A DNA stretch of 64,000 nt from Alectoria sarmentosa (lineage: Eukaryota > Ascomycota > Lecanoromycetes > Lecanorales > Parmeliaceae): positions 1 to 64,000 of the forward strand of contig WOGZ01000102.1 of the NCBI GenBank assembly GCA_009733775.1, written 5' to 3'. A model generated the notes under the pieces. The model saw only the letters and a list, made by a program, of their open reading frames with translations, was not told where the DNA came from and did no database searches. Within the stretch, counting starts at the first letter, position 1. Each line of letters starts with the position of its first letter. The position numbers were made by a program, and so were the translations under genes. Below, piece by piece: positions 1 to 8,332 of this stretch.

Positions 1-55
1 CCTCCTCCCCCTCCCTCTCCTTCTCCTTCTCCTTCTCCTTCTCCTCCCTCCTCCC
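1..55. repeat. pyrimidine-rich microsatellite (CTCCTT-type)
   Basis: Imperfect run of CTC/CTT triplets on the plus strand, reading as a Gly/Glu-rich stretch in the minus-strand frame that is open to the window edge. Confidence 0.8.
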
Positions 56-555
56 AAAACCCTAATGCACCCGCCTCCACTCCACCAACCACCTCAACCA
101 CCACCCCCTCCACGTCCCCCTTCCCCTTCCCCCTCAGCGCCTCCACGACCTCACCGATCGGACACCCGGCTCCCATCATCACCGCCCACCGCGCATGCGC
201 ATGCTCGTTATTCTTCTGCTGCTGCTGAGACGTCTCTGCTGGGTTGGAAAGGCCGCGTTTGCGCGCGTTGGTGCTTGAGCGGCGGCGGCGGTTGTTGGTT
301 GGGTTGTTGAGATGTGGGCGGGTGGTGAGATTGTTGAGATGGGTTTGAATGGGTAGTTGTGGTAGTAGCAGTGGTGGTGTTGTTGTTGTTGATAGAGGAG
401 GTATTGGCAATGAGATTTTTGATCTCAGACTCGATATCCGACCACGTGGGCCATTGTTCTCGGCTGAAGGCGTCGGGGGTGAGGAATTCGGGTGCGGGTT
501 TCAAGGGAGGGGCGGCGAGGGGGGAGGATTTGAGGGGTTCGAAGGGGTTGGGCAT
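1..555 (-). CDS. hypothetical low-complexity protein, 3' end beyond window, frame change inside
   Basis: I do not recognise the family. The first in-frame ATG of the minus-strand frame is at 555 and gives a Pro-rich start (MPNPFEPLKSS) with a small folded-looking segment (QWPTWSDIESEIKNLI), followed by Asn/Thr and Gln/Pro runs. This frame stops at 208. From about 260 down to base 1 another minus frame is open and looks coding (Q-runs, then HARWAVMMGAG and PIGEVVEALRGKGK), ending in a Gly/Glu-rich tail. The change of frame is not explained by a convincing intron: the stretch between about 230 and 420 has no GT on the minus strand. It could be a sequencing indel in low-complexity DNA, a real frameshift, or two unrelated open frames. 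The stop codon of the second frame lies outside the window. Confidence 0.4.
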
Positions 556-1486
556 TTCTTTTTGGGGTGTTGGGTGTGTGTTTGTTGTTTGATGTTGGTG
601 GTTGAAGTAGATGAGAGGTGAGGGTTGAGGTTCGTGAGGAGGTTTGTGGTAGGTGTGATTGTGGGTGTGGTGGGTTTGGTTATGGGAGATAGGGGGGAAG
701 GAGGAGGAGAAAGGAAGGAAGGAAGAAAGGAAACAATGTGAAGAGTATGGAGGCTCAGGTTCGTTAGGGAGCGAAGAGCGAAGAATGAAGAGTGAAGAGT
801 GAAGAAGTGAAGGCGTTGTGTCGTGGATCAACAAGTAAATGCAGATAAAGGCCGACAAAGCCGAGATCGCCTGCTTCTGCCTGTATTGATCTTTTCGTGT
901 TGTGCGGACTACTTAAGCCGGATGCACTTTTTCACTTATCAGATATGTAATCGAGTGTGAGGTGATGTGAGGTTGTTGAATTGTGCCCTGCATTGGTCGT
1001 GCACGCTATATGATATGTTCAGCTAATGGGATCTTTGTAAAAGATTGGGTTTGTGTCAAGTCTTTCTAATGTCTCCGAAAAGTGGCGTTTGGCTTGATAA
1101 GTGCAGTAAGAGTTTCTCTTAGACTGAATCAATTACTGCGAAAGGCTGGAATATACACCTTGCTCAGCCTGATATCTCAGTCCGGCCCTATAATACAGAC
1201 CACCCGAGACTTACAGGCCACCACATCCATCAATCCCTGTTCTCCTCCACTACCTCATAGATTTCCCATCGTGGTAATTATCATGGGCCCACGATCACCG
1301 TCTATCAGAAGTTAGCGTTGTTTAGATTTTCACTAGATGGTAAAGAATTACAGCAGCAGTTCTTGATTAGCTGATCTATATGTGATATGTAGCACAAAGT
1401 TGTTGTGGATAAGAACGGGAGCAGCTCAGCACCGCCAACTAGTAATCCTATCGCCTTCGAATGCCATCACCACCTTCCAACAGCCA
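556..1486. other. intergenic, no gene seen
   Basis: Purine-rich GGAAGG/GAAGAG tracts occur around 700-810, which would be the upstream region of the minus-strand gene. I see no supported gene; the open frames present are short and lack coding character. Confidence 0.5.
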
Positions 1487-1768
1487 TTAATCCCCCAACA
1501 GGTTGGTTCCATGATAGACACGGTTGCGTATGTAGAGCGCAAAAAGGCTCACAAGGCTTAGGAGATCGAAATAGAAAAGTCTACCTGTCCAAGTCGAGAC
1601 CTCGGGCTTATGCCACCAGTGAGTTGTGTTCGTTTGGGTGGTTTGAGACGTGTTGGCTGGATGTGTAGGTTCGGTAGGCAGCGTTAGGAGAGCGTGAGCG
1701 TTGGCGGCGAAAATAGTGAGGATGAAGACCAGCACAACAATGCCGATAGTGGGTGTAGAGAGACGCAT
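1487..1768 (-). CDS. small secreted or two-pass membrane protein
   Basis: 93-residue protein of unknown family. I chose the ATG at 1768 because it is followed at once by a signal-peptide-like segment (residues about 7-24, IGIVVLVFILTIFAANAHA, with an Ala-x-Ala cleavage-type site). An in-frame ATG at 1888 would add 40 residues in front of it. A Thr-rich middle holds candidate N-glycosylation sites, and a second hydrophobic segment follows (residues about 64-80, LFYFDLLSLVSLFALYI). It may be a type I membrane protein or a membrane hairpin. A GTAGAC donor-like site lies just before the second hydrophobic segment, so an intron there cannot be excluded, but no good acceptor follows. No function is inferred. 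Confidence 0.5.
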   Translation of the reverse strand: MRLSTPTIGIVVLVFILTIFAANAHALLTLPTEPTHPANTSQTTQTNTTHWWHKPEVSTWTGRLFYFDLLSLVSLFALYIRNRVYHGTNLLGD

Positions 1769-2463
1769 GTTTGACGATGGGGACGAAGTGCGAAACTCTG
1801 GAATGAAAAAAGTAGTAAAAACTGGATCGAGAAAGCGTCGAAGGTTGAAAGAGTGTTGCGAATCCAGACGGTGTCGAAGGTCGAACATAGTGTTGACGAT
1901 CGGATAGATGTTGTACGTATTTCACGTAATCCTTCTAGAATTCTCGCGCCAGCACAAAGCTTTCCTATGTCCCTCGGTATGTTCTAGGCAACGGATTCGC
2001 AGAATCACAAGCCCGCTTTCGATTCCATCTAAAAGGCTGCAGATGAGGCCACAAAAGGTCAAGCATTAGACTATAAGGCAAGCGAGCAAAAGGATCCAAG
2101 TAGACAAAGCTGGTATATTTTTTTAGGACGTCTTGTTTGGCGAGACGAGAATTGGTGTCTTCTGCGGCTTCAAGTCTCGTTCTCAGTTCGCATGCAGTCC
2201 CTATCAGAGCCGCCGTTTTGCTGTCAACCTACCAGCTAGAGTGAATTGCTTTGTGATTCGTTCTATATCTACCAAGTCGTCAAGCAAGGGATCGTCTCTG
2301 GTTGCGCATGGGTCCGCAACCTAAGGCATTCGAGTCGGGTATGTAGTCTACCCAACATACAGGATAATACTCGTGTTGAATCAGGGCCATTTTCGTGCAT
2401 GCTGTCTAGCCGGCGTGATGGCAATGGGTAAATGACATGTACAGCTTGAAGGAGAGTCTCCAA
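1769..2463. other. intergenic, no gene seen
   Basis: No supported gene. Short open frames on both strands are interrupted and have no recognisable motif. Confidence 0.4.
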
Positions 2464-2640
2464 GAACCTAGGGACTGTGGGACTGTACTAAACATGGCAC
2501 TAATCCTATTCGAGGTTTTGTGATCCTTGGGCTTTGAGTTGCCGCACCTGAGATTTTGGTGATCTACCACCAAAAATCTAGGGACTGGACTAAAAATGGC
2601 ACTAGCCCTCTTTGAGGTTTCGAGACTTGTCAACTTTGAA
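2464..2640. repeat. two-copy imperfect direct repeat, ~109 bp period
   Basis: Copy 1 starts near 2464 and copy 2 near 2573. Shared blocks include CTAGGGACTG, ATGGCACTA and CGAGGTTT/TGAGGTTT followed by a CTTTGA end. The copies differ by several substitutions and one small insertion, so it is an old local duplication. No coding role is evident. Confidence 0.6.
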
Positions 2641-2962
2641 CTGTCTCAGTTGCTTGGACCACCACAAGAGGGCTGAGCTAGTGAGCAGCGCTATCCCAGT
2701 CGAGACTAGCCTGCTGTTTGTAAGACATTAAGCCTAGTTCCTTTGACTTCCTTTCTAGCATGTTCCAACACCACAATTCACTGACATGCCCTCAACACCA
2801 TCTCCAACCCAATCTTCGCGACCTCTCTACTCGACCTGTCATTCGTTCGGAATCATCCGATGCTAGAATAGAATCTTCACAAGGATTCTCAGCAACATGG
2901 ACGACAATGCACCATTCGTCCTTCCAGCAGCATCCAATGCCTAGTCCCCAACCTTTCCTTTC

Positions 2963-3469
2963 ATGAAGCTTCCTCCCGAGGTTCGTGATAAGATCTACGA
3001 AATTGTTCTTGTGTCCGGCGATGGCAGTCCTCTGCGTGACAAAAATGAATTGACGATCTTATACACAGGTCCACGAATGGTCCTCGAGTTGGTCGACAAT
3101 GCAATCATGCGCGTGTGCAAAGCCGTCCTAACAGAGGCTCGTCCCATTTTCTACTCGAAGCATTGCTTTCACCACACTCTTGAACTACGAAACCTAGTCA
3201 GCGATCAAGGGCAACCTACGCCAAACCTCACCTTTCTGAATCAGAAGTTCCTGCAGCAAGCTCCTCAATACATGCGGCATATCAGCTTTGGACTCCGGCC
3301 CGGTATGAAGGATTTACGTTTGTATCGTGATGAAATTGAACAACTTCTACCGAAGTACCCTGAAAACGTCGCGATCAGCTGTCCACAGCTTCACAAGCTG
3401 GATCTGCATTTCATCTCTGCGTTGCCTCACTTCAGATACACTGTCAAAACGAGTCCTGAGATAACGTAA
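2963..3469 (+). pseudogene. F-box-like / 2EXR-type protein, truncated or decayed
   Basis: The open frame from the ATG at 2963 begins KLPPEVRDKIYEIVLV, the hallmark start of the F-box-like/2EXR-type repeats common in fungal genomes, and continues with family-like segments (VCKAVLTEARPIFYSKHCF, HISFGLRPGMKDL) for 168 residues before stopping at 3469, rather short for the family. The same frame is open upstream from an ATG at 2897 apart from one TAG at 2942-2944. The joined region would place an FPF segment directly before the LPPEVR core, as in intact relatives. The likeliest reading is a gene inactivated by a nonsense change and 3' loss. A short functional protein starting at 2963 is the alternative. 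Confidence 0.5.
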
Positions 3470-3996
3470 TCTCTGAGATAACATAATTCGTGCAAACTAC
3501 ACAGCACTCTTCTTCCTACATGCCTGAATATGGAGAAACTTCGCGCGAAGTCAAAATGACTGCGTGGTGGAAGACGACGTCCCAGACTGAGCATACATAG
3601 CCCAAATGGCTGTGATAGTGCAAACAATGTGCTCAAGGCAAGTCAGGTAATACAGGGATCACCCGCTCCTAAAGACAATTCAAAATACCACACTGACATT
3701 GCAAACAACGTACTCAAGGCAAGTAAGGTAAAGGCGAGTAAGATAATAGAAATTTTCCATGGATTCTAAGTTTTATACGTTGAGAACACAAAATGTGCAT
3801 CACAAATTCCAGGCGCGTCTTTGCTTCTGTTGTCTGGTTTCGTTGCAAGAAGTTCATTACAGCCATCAGGTATATAGGACCCAAATCCTCCTGATGAACA
3901 ACCTGTGAATCACATCAGCGCACACGACCATCATCCCAGGGTATACTTCTCATATCCTCCTTTCCTCTGCTTCTGCAAAGGATGCTCATTTTGCCT
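3470..3996. other. intergenic with a short direct repeat
   Basis: A ~30 bp imperfect direct repeat with core GCAAACAA-GT-CTCAAGGCAAGT-AGGTAA appears near 3620-3653 and again near 3700-3733. No gene is supported. Confidence 0.5.
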
Positions 3997-4248
3997 TTAC
4001 TGAGCCCCCTCAGGGGAAAGCGCCGATTGTTTGATGACACCACGACGGGCGTAGGCCTCAAAGGTCTCCTTCGGCCTCGCCGCTTCTCCTGAGCCACGCG
4101 TGCCATCATTTGTCGAGCTCCCGGACGCCACGGGTTTACGTGGCGGACTCAAGAGGTAGCGCTCGGTGGGGAGGTGGGTATTGCTGCCATAGAGTATTGC
4201 ACGTTTCGGTTTGCGGGGCGCCGACTCTTTGGATGCGGTGCATCCCAT
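3997..4248 (-). CDS. small N-terminally lipidated-type protein (MGC-S motif)
   Basis: 83-residue basic protein starting MGCTASKESAPRKPKRA. Gly2 with Ser6 fits the N-myristoylation consensus, Cys3 is a candidate palmitoylation site, and the following Lys/Arg cluster would help membrane binding. This is the dual-acylation layout of peripheral membrane proteins at the plasma membrane or vacuole. The rest is Ser/Pro/Arg-rich and probably disordered (LLSPPRKPVASGSS, then FEAYARRGVIKQ). I do not recognise the family. The start is chosen because the lipidation motif needs it exactly at residue 1. The gene is single-exon and isolated; a plausible partner is not visible. Membrane attachment is inferred only from the motif. 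Confidence 0.6.
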   Translation of the reverse strand: MGCTASKESAPRKPKRAILYGSNTHLPTERYLLSPPRKPVASGSSTNDGTRGSGEAARPKETFEAYARRGVIKQSALSPEGAQ

Positions 4249-4971
4249 GGTGGATGAGGTTGATCCTGGTGGTTGTCAGCGAGAGATGGCTTGGAGACTT
4301 ACTTGCTGTAATTGGTGTTTGGTTTCGTGCTCTGAAGGTGTTTGAAGGTGTTTGAAGGTGGTTGTTGAGGTAGCGGTGTGAAAGGGATGTGGAGGAAGAA
4401 GATTTGGGAATGCAGGTGAGGATATTTAAGACGAGGAAATGCTCTGTACATACCTTTGTCTTCTTCGTGCATCATTGTTCTATACTATCAACAATACCCT
4501 TATCCTATTCAGATTCCGAGTTCTTGTTGTTAGCTGACAAGGGCAGATTGTTCATTGTAAAATGCCCTACTCTGCCAGAGCCTGAATAGCGTTGTGTCAG
4601 GGTCTTCATTCCCATTGGTCAACATGCTTCATTCGATTCCTCGTGTCTTTAGTCGGCTTTGTTGCTGAGCATGTGGTACGCAGACGTCAAAGAGCTGGAT
4701 TTACTGACCAAACCATTCAATAGCATTGTCTCCCGTCTTTCCAGGTCACTTTGTCATCTCAAATCTCTAAACTACAAACCCCTTGTCTTCTGACTTTGCG
4801 ATTGTTTACAACAAACCAGGATGGAGCAAATGGTATTTGTCTACACATGTCAGACAAACCCATTCAAGAAGACAATGCACCCTGTGCCCCCCCCATGCCC
4901 TTAAGTATCCGCTACCCCCATGAATTGCCCTAGTCATCATCACCACCTTCACAACTTCTTCAAGACACGAA
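4249..4971. other. intergenic
   Basis: Upstream region between the divergent lipidated-type gene and the zinc-ribbon-like gene. A short tandem GTGTTTGAAG occurs near 4338-4358. No gene is supported. Confidence 0.4.
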
Positions 4972-4980
4972 CCTATATAA
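4972..4980 (+). promoter_or_regulatory. TATA box of the zinc-ribbon-like gene
   Basis: CCTATATAA about 100 bp before the ATG at 5077, which fits a TATA element with a 5' UTR of about 70 nt. Confidence 0.5.
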
Positions 4981-5076
4981 AACAAACAGTCAAGCAGGAC
5001 TCGACTACAAACCCACTTATCGAATACCGCAGATCCTTCCAGACGCCTTCAGAACTCTCCACCCCTTCGATCAAAC

Positions 5077-6243
5077 ATGTCGTCAAAAACTCCCTTCGTC
5101 TTCAGCTCCGCTCCTTCCAACTCATCCAAGCTCGACGTAGCCATGCCTTGCTACGAATGCTCTGTGCTCGGCTATGGCAATACTTGCCAAGACTGCAGCC
5201 GCTTTGCAGCAACTACGCCAATGACACCCCCATCATCGCCAGCCAGCGAATTTTCCTTCACTTTCGATTTCAAGCCACACTTGGAGACTACGTTTTCAGC
5301 ACCCGAAACGTCTTTTGCGCCGGAATATTTCACTCGCGCGACCAAGCAGCCGCGCTGGGGCTGGCCCGAGTTGGAATCCGCCGGGCACGAAGAGCCTTCG
5401 ACCAAGACATGCCGCTTCAACTGGTCTGAGATGGACTTCTCCACTGACGAGAACGCCTTCGAGACCCTTGCCGCAAACCACGAAGATGCCTGTCCGTCCG
5501 TCTCAGACGCAGAGTCAGAGCTCTACTACGACGGACTCTACTCGCACTGCTTTGTCTGCTCCATGGTCCCTTACGGCGCCGTCTGCACCAATTGCGATCA
5601 GATCCAAACATCAAACGCCATCATTCTCGCAACTCCCCCCGCAGCCGCCTGGCCCATCGTGGACAGACTCGGCGATTGGGAGGGAACTAAAGCCCCAGAA
5701 GAGGAGCTACTACGAAACCTCGACATGGATCTATTCGAGCAAATCAACGTCCCCCACGAACTCGACGAGTGGGGCCGCCGCGTCTACAACGACTGCGGAC
5801 ACCGCATCCTCTATTACCAAGACTCGGACGGAAACACCGTCACGGGTTACGAGGCGTGGTACCCCAGCTCTGTCCTTGGCGACCACGAAGAAGCCGATGA
5901 CTGGCGCGCTGGCAGACAAGCGGTTGGCAACGAGGACCAGGATCTGGAATTCGATGATTGCGATACCCTACATTCCGCGGATTCGGATGAAGACACTGTC
6001 GTGGGCGACGACGAAGAAGAGTCAGAGAACTGGCATATGACCACTCACGATGATGTTTCCGTGATTGATTTCGAGCAGCAGAGATTCGCAGAGTTCCTCG
6101 CCGCTCACGACGAGGAGCTGCCCCTGTTCCGATCGGACAGGGAGAGGATCGCGGCATGGATCGCTACATCTTCCGTTGGCGATGACGATGACTTGTCTAT
6201 ATCAGACTATGAGACCAAGGGGGGTGTCACGATGGTTTGCTGA
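5077..6243 (+). CDS. acidic protein with two C-x2-C-x8-C-x2-C zinc-ribbon-like motifs
   Basis: 388-residue single-exon protein of unknown family. Two near-identical Cys quartets are visible: C25-C28-C37-C40 (CYECSVLGYGNTCQDC) and C158-C161-C170-C173 (CFVCSMVPYGAVCTNC). Each is C-x2-C-x8-C-x2-C with a Gly-containing turn, as expected for a small treble-clef or zinc-ribbon fold, and they look like an internal duplication about 133 residues apart. Ser/Thr/Pro-rich linkers separate them. The second half is strongly acidic (DSDEDTVVGDDEEES, DDDDLSISDYE). A nuclear protein-protein or nucleic-acid-binding adaptor is conceivable, but nothing proves it. The ATG at 5077 follows a TATA box by about 100 bp and is the first ATG of the frame. 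Third codon positions favour C/G throughout, supporting coding. Confidence 0.75.
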   Translation: MSSKTPFVFSSAPSNSSKLDVAMPCYECSVLGYGNTCQDCSRFAATTPMTPPSSPASEFSFTFDFKPHLETTFSAPETSFAPEYFTRATKQPRWGWPELESAGHEEPSTKTCRFNWSEMDFSTDENAFETLAANHEDACPSVSDAESELYYDGLYSHCFVCSMVPYGAVCTNCDQIQTSNAIILATPPAAAWPIVDRLGDWEGTKAPEEELLRNLDMDLFEQINVPHELDEWGRRVYNDCGHRILYYQDSDGNTVTGYEAWYPSSVLGDHEEADDWRAGRQAVGNEDQDLEFDDCDTLHSADSDEDTVVGDDEEESENWHMTTHDDVSVIDFEQQRFAEFLAAHDEELPLFRSDRERIAAWIATSSVGDDDDLSISDYETKGGVTMVC

Positions 6244-6977
6244 TCTCGAGGGAGTCAAGTCAGCCTCTCCTTCTAATATCGGACTAATTTTTCGTACGGC
6301 AGAGAAGGGGTACGTTGCGGTGCCACTTTGGGGTCAGTAGGAGCTCTCAAGGCTAAGGATGGGGTCTGACGAAGTAAGTGAGGAAGGAAGGAGTGTTGGG
6401 GCAAGGTGCAAAAGATATGCAGTCGAAGCGGTAACGATAGTCGGAATCCTGATCAAAGTCGCAGCGAAGCGTACGATTCTCGCTGTGTAACGCTATGGCT
6501 GTCGCAGGCGAAATGCTTCTGGATCCCAGAGCCTTGGGGGATACGGCCAAAAGTTCACAAAGGTCCTTTACGGAGCAAATTTGGTTCGCGGTCAAAGGAT
6601 TTTTTGATAGGATTGTTGCACCGAACAAGGTTGCTTTGTCGTGAGACCATTGCTTTGCACCAGTCTCCACAAATGATCTTTTGTTCTGAACAGCTGAGGA
6701 TAAACAAGCACAATGAATACTTTGACTTCACTTGCCAAAGAGTAAAAAAGACCAATCGATACCAAACATGCAGTGTCCCAAGAAAGTAGTGCATACTCTA
6801 ACCACCTTTCTTTCGCATGACTTTTGAGGACCACACCTCTAAAAAAAGCCCAGGCGTCCACCTCAAATCTCGTCCCAGCTCTCTAGAATCATCCATCACT
6901 CACAAGTCTCCAACACAGAATCAAACCAACACAGCCCAAAATATACCCTCAAAAACATCCTGTCGCTCACTCACCCC
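6244..6977. other. intergenic
   Basis: A minus frame is open from about 6670 to 6353 but has no ATG and no recognisable motif. No gene is called. Confidence 0.35.
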
Positions 6978-7142
6978 ATGCCCGAACGAATTCAAGTTCC
7001 TGGCCAGTATGATGATGGTCCCAAGGAAACCGCGTTGCCTTCGCGGTCAGGTCCCACAACCTCGAAGAAGCCTCTCCCTCGACTCCCACCTCCGGATTTG
7101 AACAAGCCGCTTCCTCCGCTGCCCGAGGAGGAGGGACCATGA
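6978..7142 (+). CDS. 54-residue proline-rich small protein
   Basis: ATG at 6978 opens a 54-codon frame ending in TGA at 7140-7142. The product is rich in Pro, Lys and Glu, with two SH3-ligand-like stretches (KKPLPRLPPPDL and NKPLPPLPEEE). The +x-P-x-x-P and P-x-x-P spacing fits class I/II SH3 binding, and the tail is acidic. Such short Pro-rich ORFs occur in fungal genomes as unannotated adaptors or fragments of larger proteins. It could also be the last exon of a longer gene whose upstream exon I do not see. Unknown family; coding status rests on composition and the clean frame. Confidence 0.4.
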   Translation: MPERIQVPGQYDDGPKETALPSRSGPTTSKKPLPRLPPPDLNKPLPPLPEEEGP

Positions 7143-8015
7143 CGCTGCTCTGTCTGTCTTCGTTGGGGTTACATGGATTCTCGTATTCCTTTGAAATGTA
7201 GAAGAATAATGGGCGTGAGGATTTGGAAAGGAAATAGCAGTGGGTGCAGAGAGAGGCTTTGATGTCGAAGATGCAAAGCAGAGTCATCGCAAATTTCCAA
7301 AATATACTTTTCCTGACCTTTACCCTACTTTTTCTTTTTTTTAAATTTCAAGAGGCTCGAAAACCGATGTCACATCGAGGAGCCCAGATTGAACTCCATT
7401 TCTAGGAGGATATAATCAATCGTTCTTCTATGGGCGGAACACCTGCGACCATTTCAAGCCCTCTAGAAGCTCTAAATTGTAACAAAATGTAGTAAAAGAT
7501 ACGTTTAAAGAGGGAGGATAGGGAGACGAAGACTCGAAGAAAATTCAGATCCGCCCACGAGTTTGGAGTCCTGTAACGAAACAAGCTGTCAACGAAAATG
7601 AAAAACACCAAGACCCAGATCTTTTCCATTTTCACACACCTTGGAGGGGCAGCAACCAGAACAAATTGATGATTCAGCTCAAAAACTCTTGTATACAGAA
7701 TCTCCGAGACCGGAAACACAGTCTCTCTTTATCCAGATCAACCGTCTTCGAGGGTTCATTTCGTCACAAACGTCGTGTTTTTCAGACGACGCACCTCATG
7801 AGGCTTAGAGAAAATCTTAGCATTGCCTCTCCATGCATGAATGTTGCCACATTCTCTAGACTTGGATGACTCCACCGATATGATAAGCGTGAGAAGAAAC
7901 GTATCGAGAGTCGTGAGGCGTGAGAATGTTCAGCTTTCAGAGTGTAAGTATCATAGATTCATAGATAGCCATCAGGCTCGACTCTTCAGCTCCATCAAAG
8001 ACGTGGCATGAATGG
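7143..8015. other. intergenic
   Basis: AT-rich with T/A homopolymer tracts near 7330-7350. No supported gene. Confidence 0.4.
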
Positions 8016-8203
8016 CTTCATGAAACAAGGCCAACGTCCAACACGATCTCGATGTCATCACGAGCGAGGCTAGGGAGCAAAGGCTGGAGATCGAAACATC
8101 GCAACGACAGCTTCATGAAACGACGTCGGAAAAGGACAATGTCCAACACGGTCTCGATGCCGTCGCGAGCAAGTTTAGAAACCAGGATATGGACTCAAGG
8201 TAG
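8016..8203 (+). pseudogene. relic of a coiled-coil repeat protein
   Basis: Two direct copies about 95 bp apart (starting at 8016 and 8111; shared CTTCATGAAAC, GTCCAACACG-TCTCGATG and CGCGAGC/ACGAGC blocks). From about 8034 a plus frame is open for about 55 codons and encodes a heptad-like helix in which an NVQHxLDxxxS unit is repeated, ending in TAG after 8200. The first copy is missing a few bases relative to the second, which breaks the frame upstream of 8034. I read it as the 3' remnant of a gene for a helical repeat protein. No start codon fits. Confidence 0.35.
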
Positions 8204-8332
8204 ATACCAAATTGGGGAGAGTAGATAGGGTGAAGACAGAATTCGTACCGGTATATGCACAAAAGAGCGCTTTTATTTTGTAGTCGAATACAGAGTTTAT
8301 CGGCAAATATTTACAGACCCTGTCCAATTTGC

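Noticed and set aside
6353..6670. 105-codon minus open frame after the zinc-ribbon-like gene
   Set aside because: No ATG anywhere in it and no splice-acceptor context that would make it an exon of a neighbour.
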